NCBI GenBank assembly: GCA_911728455.2
Contig: OU452232.1
Coordinates: forward strand, 5,297,227-5,361,226
Reading direction: 5' to 3'
From: Marthasterias glacialis
Taxonomy: Eukaryota > Echinodermata > Asteroidea > Forcipulatida > Asteriidae
Length of the DNA stretch: 64,000 nt
Below the pieces are notes generated by a model that saw nothing but the letters and a program-made list of their open reading frames with translations, did no database searches and was not told the DNA's origin. Below, piece after piece: positions 23,501 through 33,524 of this stretch; positions within the stretch are counted from its first letter, which is position 1; each line of letters begins with the position of its first letter. A program made the translations under genes and the position numbers.

Positions 23501-25271
23501 TGTATGGTGCAGTAGTAGTAAATTCGTCTTCCTTACCGCTTTTTCAATTTTCCTCGGGTCTGCTTTTGGTGCATTGGTAATTTCTGTTCCTTCAGAGCGC
23601 TGTTTGGCGGAGTTGAACACCTTGCGTTTTTTGGTTGCATTCTTCTCACAAATCTTGACGTGCTTTGTCAGAACATGCTCGGCGAAGTTACGGCCGCAGA
23701 TGTCACATGGATGAAGCTGCAAGGGCTCTGGGGCTGTATGTGTCAAACAGTCATGACAGTAGTTAAAGGGTCAGTGTACGTTTGGTAATGACTCTGAAAA
23801 TTTATGGCAATAATAACTCACTTGGTAAGAAGTACGTACAGCAGCTTTGGATAGTATAATGCATTTTGAGAAACGTTTCACTTCGAAATACTGCAGTTAT
23901 GGAAAAATACATCACTTTTTATCCCCCAAAAATTTGAATCTGAGAAGTGTTATGGCCGTAACGCTTCTCAGAATGTGTATTCCAATGACGGATACTTCTT
24001 CTGCGTGAACACAACCGCTCCAGATTTTTGGTGATATCTCAAAAACGATGCCACCTTTTGAACTGAAATTTACACAGGTTAGTTTTATGGCATATATCTG
24101 CAATTATATAGCAATAAGGCAAATGTACTGTTCCAAAAACCAAAGGTATACTTTGCCTTTAAACAGCAATTTAGTGTTATCCATGACCATTCAAACTTGC
24201 CTCCACACATTTAGCTGCAAAAATTGCTATAAAAAAGAATCTGTTTAGACGTCTTAAAGTTGCACAGCCTGATTTCACTTTTTTGTTACAATAATTTTTT
24301 GTTTCTCTGCGCGAACTTTGACAGATGATGTTGTTTCAGAAAGAAAAGCCACGGATCACACAGACAATAAAAAAATACAGATCATGCAAAATTGTTTGTA
24401 CACGGCTGATGAACATGAGATATTTTAATTGACTACACCGACACTTCAGGGTTCTCCACAGGATGTTTCAAAATTAGGCATTCTGGACCCAAATTTTGAA
24501 AGTGTTGAAATTACATTTTGGAGACATTTTGCATGTCATACATCTAAAGTTGACAGAAACTGATCGGAAACCGGTGATGCTGCCTGTACAAGGCAAATAC
24601 AGCACCTCTGTAAATAGCGGAAATTCTATTAAACTAAATGGTGAACGATCTTGCACTTGCACTTGCAGAACTGCAACTTCCAGGATTTCAAACGATTATG
24701 AACAAAAATTGTCTTGATAAGGTTGGTCAGATGGTTTAAAAACACTGAAAAAGGAACCATTTAGTTTCTGTTTCCAAACAATTTTTCTTGTTATCCGATC
24801 GAAAACTGTTGCACCAGGAAAACATGAAGTTGCTCAGACCATGAAGATATATTGCTTGTTGTAGGAAAACCATATCACTGGCTTAACTGGACTGTCTGAA
24901 GAACACAACACTGTACTGTAGAAATATTTATTTTACTAAAATAACAACCCTTTAATTTTCGATCGGCATAGCTCACAATCCATAATATATACATGTAGCA
25001 GCAAGGTCATGGTTGAGTATATGGTTGATCACACAATTTAAATGTTTATTATCTTGTCAGACCAGTGGTTGATTATTGAACGAACATTATGAATCATTGG
25101 CTGGTATGATGAATGCTGGTATACTTGGTAATGGGAGGTAGCGATCGATTGTACAAAATGGCCCAAAATTATTCTTGTCATTAAAAATTCTACGTAAACT
25201 TTAAAAAGGGTGGAAGCTACAGCTTCAAAATGCCACGAAATGATACTACCTTCCTCGGGTACACCGTCCAT
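14320..25271 (-). CDS. ZC2HC1A: Zinc finger C2HC domain-containing protein 1A type, complete, 7 coding exons
   Basis: A C2HC zinc-finger protein of the FAM164/ZC2HC1 family; its molecular role is poorly known. Minus-strand exons in order are 25271-25250, 23733-23537, 21492-21357, 20682-20540, 19750-19576, 17144-17030 and 14515-14320, summing to 984 nt (327 aa plus TGA), close to the roughly 325 aa of the human protein. Finger 1 has C17, C20, H32 and C36 (CDICGRNF); finger 2 has C123, C126, H138 and C142 (CPTCQRNF). A proline run (LPPPPS) lies just before finger 2, followed by a basic, Ser-rich low-complexity middle. The C-terminus is [12 protein letters not shown]...KFCCECG, with paired CxxC at 301/304 and 316/319, a hallmark of the A paralogue. 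All junction phases agree. The start MDGVPEE aligns with the vertebrate MEGLEE start and has G at -3 and +4. The frame is also open upstream of this ATG, so homology rather than a stop fixes the start. Confidence 0.92.
14587..14700. mobile_element. 114-bp MITE flanked by TTAA
   Basis: The terminal inverted repeats are AGACGCCCACTCG and CGAGTGGGCGTCT, with TTAA immediately outside each end (14583-14586 and 14701-14704). This is the target duplication expected of piggyBac-like transposition. It sits only about 70 nt upstream of the last ZC2HC1A acceptor. Confidence 0.8.
15060..15700. repeat. Pair of diverged direct repeats
   Basis: 15062-15230 and 15533-15690 share AAATTCGTTATCA-like starts, a GTGGAATAT word, GATGGGACGCAGAAGC (or a diverged form) and TTTCTGTATT. 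The first copy also contains an inverted repeat (CTGCGTCCCAT and ATGGGACGCAG, 15122-15169). Confidence 0.55.
16080..16830 (+). repeat. Purine-rich low-complexity tract
   Basis: The + strand is strongly biased to A and G, with recurring GTGGATAACATGTGGATA words, most clearly at 16130-16160 and 16610-16690. It is a decayed simple-repeat region in ZC2HC1A intron 6. Confidence 0.5.
17030..17144 (-). CDS. ZC2HC1A: ZC2HC1A exon 6, Ser/Arg-rich linker
   Basis: The acceptor AATCACCAG ends at 17145 and the donor GTATGT starts at 17029. Encodes [19 protein letters not shown] to SLRGK, a polar, probably disordered segment. It has little sequence conservation, but the phases (1 in, 2 out) agree with both neighbours. 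Confidence 0.78.
17378..17591 (-). mobile_element. tRNA-derived SINE, family A
   Basis: On the minus strand it has a decayed pol III promoter (box B-like near GGTTGAATCCC), then GGTTTTCAGTCC-type and GGTTTTCC-type tracts. Same family as 17879, 28749 and 50020. Confidence 0.7.
17879..18122 (+). mobile_element. tRNA-derived SINE, family A, with intact A and B boxes
   Basis: Box A-like TGGCTTAGTGG at 17884-17894 and box B GGTTCGAATCC at 17928-17938 define a tRNA-like head. The body TTTTCAGTC...CCTCCCACATCTAA matches the other three copies. Confidence 0.75.
18261..18406. mobile_element. Palindromic MITE, about 40-bp arms
   Basis: The left arm TGAAGTTTGCCCTTCACTGA continues to GGTCTTTA (18300); the right arm starts TAAAAGACCACTTG and ends AGTGAAGGGCAAACTTCA. 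The intervening 65 nt are unrelated. Confidence 0.8.
18586..18761. mobile_element. MITE with TAGACCTTTATCATG terminal repeats
   Basis: The ends TAGACCTTTATCATG and CATGATAAAGGTCTA are exact inverted repeats, continued by CAACCATCTTGG against TCAAGATGGCC. Length 176 bp, like 2007-2181. Confidence 0.8.
19271..19435. mobile_element. Palindromic MITE, about 60-bp arms
   Basis: Left GGGAATAAAAGTGTG...AACACAGTGAGGCCTGATTC and right GAACCAGGCCTCACTGTG...CACACTTTTATTCCC fold on each other with few mismatches. It lies 141 nt from ZC2HC1A exon 5, in intron 5. Confidence 0.85.
19576..19750 (-). CDS. ZC2HC1A: ZC2HC1A exon 5, low-complexity linker
   Basis: Starts [10 protein letters not shown], matching the family block after the second finger, then a Ser/Gly/Arg-rich stretch. 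The donor GTGAGG leaves phase 1, which exon 6 accepts. Confidence 0.85.
20108..20470 (+). mobile_element. tRNA-Leu-like SINE, family C
   Basis: The head CATGGCTGAGCGGTCTAGCA with ACTCAAGCTCTGG resembles tRNA-Leu(CAA). The body has GGGGTTTGCCCTGATGTTTTC and TGCTTTGAGATG, and the tail is an ATT repeat near 20462. Confidence 0.75.
20540..20682 (-). CDS. ZC2HC1A: ZC2HC1A exon 4, second C2HC finger
   Basis: The acceptor CTTGTAG ends at 20683. Encodes [12 protein letters not shown], the RHIPWC half of the finger, and a basic tail ending RTQ. The donor is GTAATA. Confidence 0.92.
20864..21140 (+). mobile_element. tRNA-Leu-like SINE, family C, best-preserved head
   Basis: The anticodon arm is CCAGA (20891-20895), loop CTCAAAC, TCTGG (20903-20907), giving anticodon CAA. 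A long variable arm and box B GGTTCGAATCC (20930-20940) follow. It is a SINE rather than a working tRNA, because the acceptor stem does not pair and a repeat body follows. Confidence 0.8.
21185..21250 (+). mobile_element. Right-end fragment of the 2007-type MITE
   Basis: GACCTCTAGCCGAGGGCGCC to CATAAGGTCTAT matches 2128-2181 almost base for base. The left half is absent. Confidence 0.7.
21357..21492 (-). CDS. ZC2HC1A: ZC2HC1A exon 3
   Basis: Encodes [15 protein letters not shown] to SQSKVNP, including the conserved NWR-KHE block and the proline run. The donor used is GTTGGT at 21356, because phase 1 is required to make the D of DYVQC with exon 4; an earlier GTC would leave the frame broken. 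Confidence 0.9.
21808..21984. mobile_element. AGGCCTTGAT...ATCGAGGCCT element (family D, distant)
   Basis: Inverted ends AGGCCTTGATCTTAAC and GTTGAGATCGAGGCCT enclose repeated GGCCAGCATGC words. Possibly related to the 40341, 42361 and 62369 copies, which keep the GGCCTGATACTT end. Confidence 0.5.
22430..22590 (-). mobile_element. Fragment of SINE family C (3' part)
   Basis: TATAGCGATTTATCACACCC and GTTTTTGAAGTGTGAGACCT, then GTTCCTTTACAAAGCACCAT, match 51765-51850. The A+T tail lies at the left, so the element is on the minus strand. Confidence 0.6.
22995..23124. mobile_element. Near-complete palindromic MITE, AATGGGAGAC family
   Basis: 130 bp whose halves fold on each other: AATGGGAGACTTTTGAGACA...GGTCCTTTTCCATTGTT, then AACAATGGAAAAGG...GTCTCAAAAGTCTCCCATT. 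Its best relative is 57979-58106. Confidence 0.85.
23185..23300 (+). mobile_element. tRNA-derived SINE, family B
   Basis: GATGGTTTAGCAGTTCAGAC, CTGCTCTAGAATGC and box B GGGTTCGAATGCC form a tRNA-like head. The same head is found at 39022 (+), 51370 (-) and 62990 (-). Confidence 0.6.
23537..23733 (-). CDS. ZC2HC1A: ZC2HC1A exon 2, first C2HC finger
   Basis: The acceptor CATACAG ends at 23734 and the donor GTAAGG starts at 23536. Encodes residues 8-73 with finger 1 and the conserved ATKKRKVF segment that follows it in the family. Confidence 0.93.
23767..24158 (-). mobile_element. ~390-bp TTAA-flanked element with internal hairpin
   Basis: TTAA lies at 23763-23766 and 24159-24162. The element begins AGGGTCAGTGTACGTTTGG and ends CAAAGGTATACTTTGCCT, with an internal GAAGCGTTACGGCCATAAC-type hairpin near 23942-23970. 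It is an inverted copy of 29777-30154. Confidence 0.8.
25250..25271 (-). CDS. ZC2HC1A: ZC2HC1A coding exon 1 (22 nt)
   Basis: A tiny exon encoding MDGVPEE plus the first base of an alanine codon, followed by a GTAGTA donor. It is too short for ordinary ORF detection. It was found by searching upstream of the first finger for an ATG exon with phase 1 and the acidic lead-in typical of the family. Confidence 0.8.
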
Positions 25272-25500
25272 TGCTGAACAAACAAAAGCGGATAGTGCAC
25301 AATTGATGAAACAACAAGTCAAGCTCGGAATGTTTTTGAAACCGAGCAACACAAAAATATAAATACAGCCGATCTGATTATAATAAATGTTCACATTGGC
25401 CAATAGAGGGCGCTGTTTAAGTTCTAGCCAAATCTGGCTCCCAGTGTTTATTGATAGGTTTTCTTTAATGTTATTACCACCGATTTATTTTGGGCTCAGT
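25272..25500 (-). promoter_or_regulatory. ZC2HC1A: Presumed ZC2HC1A upstream region with CCAAT pair
   Basis: Immediately upstream of the start codon. A face-to-face CCAAT pair (ATTGGCCAAT near 25396-25405) overlaps CCAATAGAGGGCGCTG, which differs at one core position from a typical CTCF-type site. No TATA box was recognised. Function is inferred from position only. Confidence 0.35.
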
Positions 25501-25816
25501 CTTTATCAATTTAATAAAGAGAAAAAAAGAGGGAGTAAAAAAGAAGTCATTAAAAAACATGTTAAACGAAAAAAAAATAGACTCGATTGTGATAAAATAT
25601 TGATGGTTCATGCTGAAGCTAGGACAAACCACCAAAGTGCAAATAAAGATAGGCTGACACACTAATTGAGGTAAGTATATGTCATTTGAAACAAAGTTAC
25701 TTTCTGAATTAATAACTATTTTAAATTTTATTTATATTTTTGTAAGAAGAAGGTAGGCTAAGCGGCTGTTGAGTGTTGTGTTTAGGTTTGTGCTACTGCT
25801 ATTGTACATGTACATG

Positions 25817-25934
25817 CTAGACCCAGTAACTGGGGCGCTGTACTCCTTTTTAAAGATTTTGACATTATCGGTAGTACGACCGACAATGTCAAAATCTCAA
25901 ATAAGGAGTACAGCGCCCCAGTTACTGGGTCTAG
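25817..25934. mobile_element. 118-bp nearly perfect palindrome
   Basis: CTAGACCCAGTAACTGGGGC...ACTCC and its mirror GGAGT...GCCCCAGTTACTGGGTCTAG enclose a second stem (GATTTTGACATT / AATGTCAAAATC) and a tiny loop. Arms are about 55 bp. It lies 546 nt upstream of the ZC2HC1A start codon. Confidence 0.88.
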
Positions 25935-26164
25935 GTCTGTAGATTTAGATGGTGAGTGAAGGTTCCTTTCTGGAACTTAATTGTTTTATTTTGCAGAAAA
26001 TGTCCATATGCCTGGCCTATAGGCAAACAAATGCTGTATCCGACTGCCACTTTATCTCCCAAATTTAGGTCATTTTTACCAGCTGTCCATAGAGGTTGAT
26101 AGAATGTACATGTAGATGTACATGTACTTGAAGAATAAAGTGTACATGTACATGTACAATGATG

Positions 26165-26285
26165 TATGCTCAGCCGTTTTCCTACAGTAAACGGAAGTTT
26201 TATCCTCATTGAGGGCGCTGTTAACGTTGTACTTGTATATATCGCTATGGGACTCATGTCATGATGTCAGATGCACAAGGTCTAT
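26165..26285 (+). mobile_element. GAGGGCGCTG / CAAGGTCTATT element copy
   Basis: CAGCCGTTTTCCTACAGTAA, CATTGAGGGCGCTG, ATGGGACTCATG and CAAGGTCTATT match 53257-53393 and the inverted copy 63055-63180. Confidence 0.6.
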
Positions 26286-27839
26286 TGTAAGTCTCCAGCA
26301 TGAGAGACTTACGATTCTGGAGGTTCACAAAATATGTACATGTAATGTATACAGAGAAAAACAGGCACTTTGAACTACGTGTATTCTTAAATCATGAAAA
26401 TTAAGCCATTTTACAGTTTAAGGTGGTCTTGACAACCCTACTTTCTAAACATCATTTTAGTTCCTTTGGGCATGTTTGAAATGCTTTTTGTTGTTCTTTA
26501 AATAAGAATAAGATGTAAATGATAATGATTTCATCCAGAAAGGAGCAAAACTCAAAAAAAAGGACATGTGTTTTTTTTTTGCAATGTTTTTTGCAGTTCT
26601 TTGAAAACTATCAGGCATGATATTCTTCCTACTTTAACCTGATTTCTAGGGGTTTTTTTCTTTCTTTTTTTTCCCCTTCAGATTGGCATAAAGTTATTCG
26701 TTGCTGATTCACTGTAATATGAAAGTCAGCAATAGACATGATAGGGGTGCATTGGCAAATGGCAAGACAAAAAGTGAAAATACATACAAAATAAACTGAA
26801 GCCATGCCGCAGTAATATTAGGGACACGTACGCAGAATTCATCCTTTGCATTTGTTCATGAACATGATGAACATAATGTCTTGAGTTGTTGTCTTGAGTT
26901 GTTTTGATTTCTTTCTATTTTGCATGCTACTGTACATTACAGGCAACGAATGCTAGCGGGCGCTTTCATTCACAATGCAATCGAATGAGATCATACGCCC
27001 TCTATTGGCAAAATCTAACAATGTGATTGCCTACAATGAACGCTTGTAATCGACTTGATAAATAAACACTAGTTATTGCACATACTATATAAAATGAAAA
27101 TTCCCCGAAATGTTTTCACTGGTCATGCTGGTGTGCGCACTAAAGGCGTGTAAAGCATGGATTGTTGCTGGTTTGCCTGACAGGAGAGCAGCATTGTCAA
27201 CGACGCACAGTACCTTAGAAATTTTCATCTTTACCTTGCTTACTGCTAAAAAAATACAGCGTATAGGTTTTATTTTAATCAAATGATAACACGTAGGATT
27301 ACCCTGGACAAACGGATTACTTGACATCATGTAAGTTTTTAGACAGTGATTTTCACTTTGATCTCGAGCTACACCCGATAAGGCGCACAGTTAGATAAGA
27401 GGAAGTGACGCTTTATTACATGATCATTTATAATTTAAGTCTCATACACAGGAAAATACGGTATACTTTACACATAAAGAGATGCCCAAGGAGGAGGGTT
27501 AAAAAGGTCTTAATGGCTTTAGTGTTTGCTGCCCTCATGTGACAGTACAGTTTACACTTTAAGCCACATTTAAAGTGAACATGGTAAAGCAGATGCTAAT
27601 GTTACACAGTTCATGCAGCATTATCGACAGTACAAATCAAAGGGGGTAGGCCTATTAAATATGTTAAAGGGAATGATTTTTATTCTTTTATTTATTTTTT
27701 TGATTTTTAAGAGTAAATTAGTTCCCATTGTCTTATTTTCAATAAACACACCATGAAAACAACCTGTGACAAACATGACACATTTTAATGGCAACAGCGA
27801 AAAAAGACTTTATGTTTTGCCAGGGACTTTGCTGTGCAC

Positions 27840-28195
27840 GTTCATATTGGACTAATAATAATAATACAAGCATTTGTTAAGCGCATTTTTCCAATGATTG
27901 CAATGTGCTGAGGGTAGTGTAATTGCAGAGAGGAACAATGTTTTGAGCAGGAACCTTAAGATGAAAATAGGTAGGACTTGAGTTTACGTTTGAATTGATG
28001 AACAGAGTTGCAAGTATGAATGCTGAGGGGTAGCGAGTTCCAGCATCTGGGTCCAGCTACTGAGAAAGCCTAAATCACAGGTCTGCATGTTTGAATCTAC
28101 GGTGTATTTTTAAGTTGCGTTCTTCTGAGCGGAGGCCACTTCGGTTGGGCATGCTGACGTGTTTCAAATCAGCAACAATGATTTGTAACGTCTCT
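27840..28195. repeat. Dispersed repeat with (AAT)n start
   Basis: (AAT)n, TGTTAAGCGCATTTTTCC, then GGGGTAGCGAGTTCCAGCAT and CTACTGAGAAAGCC. This looks like a non-autonomous or LINE-tail repeat; a weakly similar piece may lie at 46130-46330. Family not determined. Confidence 0.4.
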
Positions 28196-28748
28196 GAATG
28201 CTACAATGTAGGATGTATTCATTTTCCTCCCCACTGACATATTTCAGACCTCAGGCCTTGATGTATTTCCTCTACTTTGATAGTATAGTATTTCAGACCC
28301 TGAGATGTATTTCTCTGCTAAAGTCGAAACGTGAGGCCATTAACAAATTTTTGCTTTTATACAACCATGACAACAGGTCCTTGTAGTTGGTTAGCAGTTT
28401 GCAACAGCTAATTATATTTTTTTCTCAAGAGGAATGATACAGTCAGTATAGTGTATGAGTTTTGTGAGCTTTCAGATGGGACTGATTTTATTGAAAAAAA
28501 AAAATTGTTTAAAGCTATCATTTAACCTACATATGTACATGTACATGTACTTAATGCAACAAAAGGGACAATACATGTATATCATGTATATATAGTATAT
28601 ATATTGTACACTACATTTTTTTATATGTAGTTTTTATTGTAGTACATGCTGTGGGTGTTTATTGCTAACTGTGTACACTGTATTACTACACAGTTTATGC
28701 ATTACATGTACTGTAGTGCGTACAAACATTATTTCATTACACATCCAA

Positions 28749-28956
28749 CAGCGCAAGCGCCAATTACAGGATGGTGATTAGGAAACAAGAAGAAATGTTC
28801 AGTTTTAGAAGTAGGAGGAAAACCCCCAAATGGGGGAAAACCCACGGAATCAGTAGGGACTGAAAACCCAATTCACATGCCGGGCTCCGGTCCGGAATTC
28901 GAACCGGGGTCCACAGAGGTGAAGGGCAGGGAAAGAAACCACTGAGCCAACTTGAT
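28749..28956 (-). mobile_element. tRNA-derived SINE, family A, full length
   Basis: Reverse-strand box A TTGGCTCAGTGG and box B GGTTCGAATTCC, then GGGTTTTCAGTCCC, GGGTTTTCCCCC and GGTTTTCCTCC. It is about 208 bp and the cleanest copy of the family here. Confidence 0.8.
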
Positions 28957-29776
28957 CCCCAAAACCTGATTAAAACATTCAGTACATGTACACATAACAT
29001 GCATGTCATAAACTACAAGGGAAACTGACTGGGTAAAATTAATTCAATTTTGGGGTGAACAAAGAAAAGACCGCCATCATAGGGCTATGTACATACATGT
29101 AGGTCAGCTGTTGGGTAGAACGTCGGCACAGCAATCCTTAAGCCTAATCCTTCGCAATCAGACAACTTCCTGAAGAGGATGTTTGCGAGGGTTGGGGATT
29201 TCATATATAGAGCATAGAGCAAGACTCCAAGATGGCAATTACAAACAAGTTATTGCATAATGACACAGTAGGCATCATAGACACCGAATAATAGCTGTTG
29301 TTGCTTTAAAACACTGGTATAGTTTTAAGAAGAAGACAGCTCAAAATGCATTGTTTCAAAGGGCATTTTCAGCTCAAACTCAAAAAGACCAGCAGGCTCT
29401 ACTTTACTGCATGCATGCAAATTTTGTCAGTATTGAATGACCCCAACTACATGGTCACAAGTCTCGGTGCAAGATGTTACTAGCACTTAGCAGATCCTTG
29501 TTACACACGATCACCACGCTAGTATTACCCACTAGTCACTGCTAGCAGGCACTTAGTTGCACGATAGCCAGTATTCCAACACCAAATCAACACAATGTGG
29601 TGCATAAAATAAATAATAGTCTGCTCATTTTGTTTTTAAAGCACATCAGACAAGTTCCCATGACAAATGTAGACGACCAGAGCTCGATTTCACAAAACGC
29701 TGAGAGTCATCTTTAGAAATGCATTTTCAATGTTATTTATAATGATTTGTATTTGTGACAGCACACTTTGCTTTAA

Positions 29777-30154
29777 AGGCAAAGTATACCTTTGGTTTTT
29801 GGAACCGTACATTTGCCTTAATGCTATATAATTGTAGATATATGCCATAAAACTAACCTGTGTAAATTTCAGTTCAAAAGGTGGCAGCGTTTTTGAGATA
29901 TCACCAAAAATCTGGAGCGGTTGTGTTCACGCAGAAGAAGTATCCGTCATTGGCATACACATTCTGAGAAGCGTTACGTCCATAACGCTTCTCAGATTCA
30001 AATTTTGGGGGGATAAAAAGTGATGTATTTTTCCATAACTGCAGTGAAACGTTTCTCAAAATGCATTATACTATCCAAAGCTGCTGTACTTCTTACCAAG
30101 TGAGTTATTATTGCCATAAATTTTCAGAGTCATTACCAAACGTATACAGACCCT
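29777..30154 (+). mobile_element. 378-bp TTAA-flanked element with internal hairpin
   Basis: TTAA lies at 29773-29776 and 30155-30158. Ends are AGGCAAAGTATACCTTTGG and CCAAACGTATACAGACCCT. The internal hairpin CTGAGAAGCGTTACG / CATAACGCTTCTCAG is at about 29964-29995. No ORF, so non-autonomous. Confidence 0.82.
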
Positions 30155-31447
30155 TTAATAGAAATGAAGATTAATAGGCCTAGGCATCTTTTAAGTTCAA
30201 TCTTATTCATGTAGCTCTTTGTGAAATTGAGCCCAGGCTTTCAGTATTCTGGTATTCTCACATTCTTCTTAGTCATAGAATGTTCGCTCAATCATTTGTC
30301 AATTCTTTGAACAATCCTGATGTAAACGTACAAATTGCCACTTTCTCTTTTTCCCCCCCCTCCCCCCCCCCCCCCAAAAAGGCAATAAAAAAATTATACT
30401 CAGTTTTGTGAAATGAATTTTTTTCCCAACAATTATTTCTTTGTGCAAGATGTTCAATTTTGTTTCGCTACAGACTTTGTCATATCAAGAAACCCCCAAT
30501 GCATTATCTTCTATGGCAGATGATGACAAATTACAAAGTCAAATGAGAAGTATGGGCGGGCACAGGACAAAACATTCATTTCAGAATCACTTTCGTCTTG
30601 ACATCTGTCTCATAGATCTCTTTATCCATGAGCGTGCCGAGCGTGCACCAACAACCGAAGGCCGTCTTTGACTCAGAGTAAATTGCACGTCTCTTCCCAA
30701 GAGAACACCTCAATGGAGAAGCATTAATCTGGTGTTGCCGTGGAAACAGAATTGTTAAGGGACCTGATTAAATGGCATAATTCAATCAGGTTTCTATTTT
30801 GACTTGGCATATGGCATTGTCAATTTAACATTTTAGATCCTCCTGGCAGTTTTTTGACATTTTTTTTTAAGACCATGATAGACCGATATGCACACCAGTA
30901 CCGTTGACTACAGTATTAATGTACACATAATGTTTAAAACAAGAAGAGTTGAATTGTAATATATTTTACATCTAACATTGAATCACAATTTTATAACAAA
31001 ACTTGCAGAAAGGATCCTGGAATAAAGAGAATCTACAGGGAATGGAAAAAAAAAACCAACAACAAAAACAAACATAAACCTTATAATTCCCTGAGACTTC
31101 AGGCATTGTTAGGGCAGGAAATATCCATGATGCATCATCACTGGCCAGACTCCCAGGGTCCAGTAATACTACAACCCAACAATTCCTGCAGTCTTGTATT
31201 TTTTTGCAATGTAAAATATACTAATACACCTTGCAAGATTTACCATGGTTCTCCCAATGCACAAGCTATCGTGTCGGGCCGATACACGCAAATTATGGGC
31301 CAATACACAGGAATTACGGCCAATATGCAATTACAAAAAGAAATATTTATAATTAATATTTCTATTTTTTATTATTATTATTATTTTTTTTAAAGATAGA
31401 ATTCACACAATATCATAACATAAAACCATTTTAAGATAGTTAAGATG

Positions 31448-31545
31448 CACACAGTCTATAAGATTCTTCTATTAACTTTCAAAGCTACATACATAGGTCA
31501 AGCTCCAACTTATCTAACAGAACACGTTCATCAATATTTTCCAAA
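31448..31545 (+). pseudogene. LINE reverse-transcriptase C-terminal remnant
   Basis: Translates as HTVYKILLLTFKATYIGQAP then TYLTEHVHQYFP. YKILLLTFKA...APxYLxELL is the conserved tail of L2/CR1-type reverse transcriptases. No longer frame surrounds it, so this is a decayed fragment. Confidence 0.6.
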
Positions 31546-33524
31546 TTGGACTTTAAATTTAATAGCGTTGAATTTTGGTATGTGTTTAGACAGAGACATG
31601 TAACAAATATTTCTGCAGTGACGTCATGATGATGTCATCACTTGATTTTTTATGAACTTTTAAGGTTTTGACTGGTTAACTTCCCTACAAACATGCTCTC
31701 AAAATACCACAACGCGCCGCATTTATTGTACGCAGTAGATGACATAGAAAGACTCAGACTGATGGACCACAATCGGCCTTATTTTCAGTAAATAAGCCTT
31801 AAACTAAAAATGAAGCACTTTTATTTTTAAATAAAGTTGTATGTTGTGGCATTGATTTAAATCTAATGTACTGTTTCCTAAATTCAGTATTCTACTACAA
31901 AAGAGGTTTCTTTAAATGGCTTTGGTTAGACTACGTAAATTAGCGAGGCTCGCAGTGGGCAGCTCGCAGCGAGGGAGATGATTTTTGCAGTGTACAGCCC
32001 TCAAATCAAAGCAAAGTCAGGCTCTAGCTGTGCCATGCCAACGGAGACTGATGTTGTCAGACTGTACAGTAGCTTACACAGCTACCCATTCTTATCAAAC
32101 AATTGAAGGGTAAAAAATAAAGGAATTTGTAGCTTCTTCAGGAGATTTTCATTGAAAATATTGGCAGCAAAGTCTTGTTAAATCATCATGACACCATCAG
32201 GTATTGAATCGTTGTTCATAACCATATCTTATGAACTTTTGAACTTATTTCCGACTTGAACCGGAAGTTTAAAAACACATCAATAATATGCAAAATTTTA
32301 ACGTTTCGCACGAAGGCTTCAAAGTAGTTTTGCATCACAAAGATTAAAAACTCATTTAACACTCAAAAGGGAAATTTGTTCAATTTGAAACAAATTTGGA
32401 ATGAAATAGCGAAACAGCTGGATATTAGTTCACAAATACAGCTGAGCATTTTTTTTTCTTTTCCTTTTTTTAATTCAAGCCCTGGATGTCATGGGAGCGG
32501 GCACCTGGCACTCGCAGTACTGTACTTCCAGCCTTGGGTTACATTAGGGGACCTACATTGTACAAAACACTAAGTGTCAAGATATCTAAGTTACACTGTA
32601 ACACTATTTCCTTTTAATGTAATTTTAAATGTCAGAATGTGTGCCTTCAACACTGTTAGTTTTGCAAAAATGAAACCAATGTCTGCACTTAAATGACGAA
32701 CAAATTTCTTCTAAAAAGATGATTATACCATGCACCAAAACAAACTTGATCAAGTTTTAAATGCCTGTAGATTCAAAAAACAAGTTTTTTTTGGGGGGGG
32801 GGTCCTTAATGGTACCTGTACACGTACGTACATGAATACTGTACTCATGTACAAGCACACCTATTTTTAGTTCATCAAAATCCTGTCCTATGTAGGCCTA
32901 TGTCTTTAAATTGGTTAATGGATCTTAGGAGGGTATGACTGAACTTCCCGACAGGAAGAGCCAATGGTCAACCAAGGATGTTGATTACTAAACACTTTGT
33001 CATACATTTGTAGCTCAACACACAGTGCGTTGTAGTTTCATAATGCATGTACCTGTTTTGCCTGTAGTCAGTTAACAATGGTTACAACTGTCTAGGTACT
33101 AGAATAGTACTCAGTCCACAACATAACTGGTTTAAAGATACTGTACAAATCTTCAGTGAGCTGCATTTGTTTCAAGAGCATAATATGGAGAACACAGGTA
33201 ATATTTTTTTGCAGTACAGACCTCCTTGTTCTGAGGTCACACACGGCTTACTGTCTGTCCATGGTCTGCAGGTTTTTTTAGTCAAATTGCATGTAAAAAT
33301 ATGGTGCGCGTCTAATCACGCTTCCATCACCTAACATTGTATTGTCATGATTGTACATACTGCAAAAGATTGTCTGGTACATAAAAAAAATATGCACAAG
33401 GCAACGCATGGTTCATGTATGCATTTAAGATCAGATTCAAGAAACATTTTTCTCTCAAAGAACAGTTTTTCAGTTGTGATACTTTCAGGGTACCCATTTA
33501 CCATGTTTACAGCTTAAAGACTTG

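Noticed and set aside
30475-30671. Exon-like segment after CGCTACAG with plausible codons (TLSYQETPNALSSMADDDK)
   Set aside because: No donor in frame before the stop and no recognisable family; could be a noncoding exon but cannot be supported.
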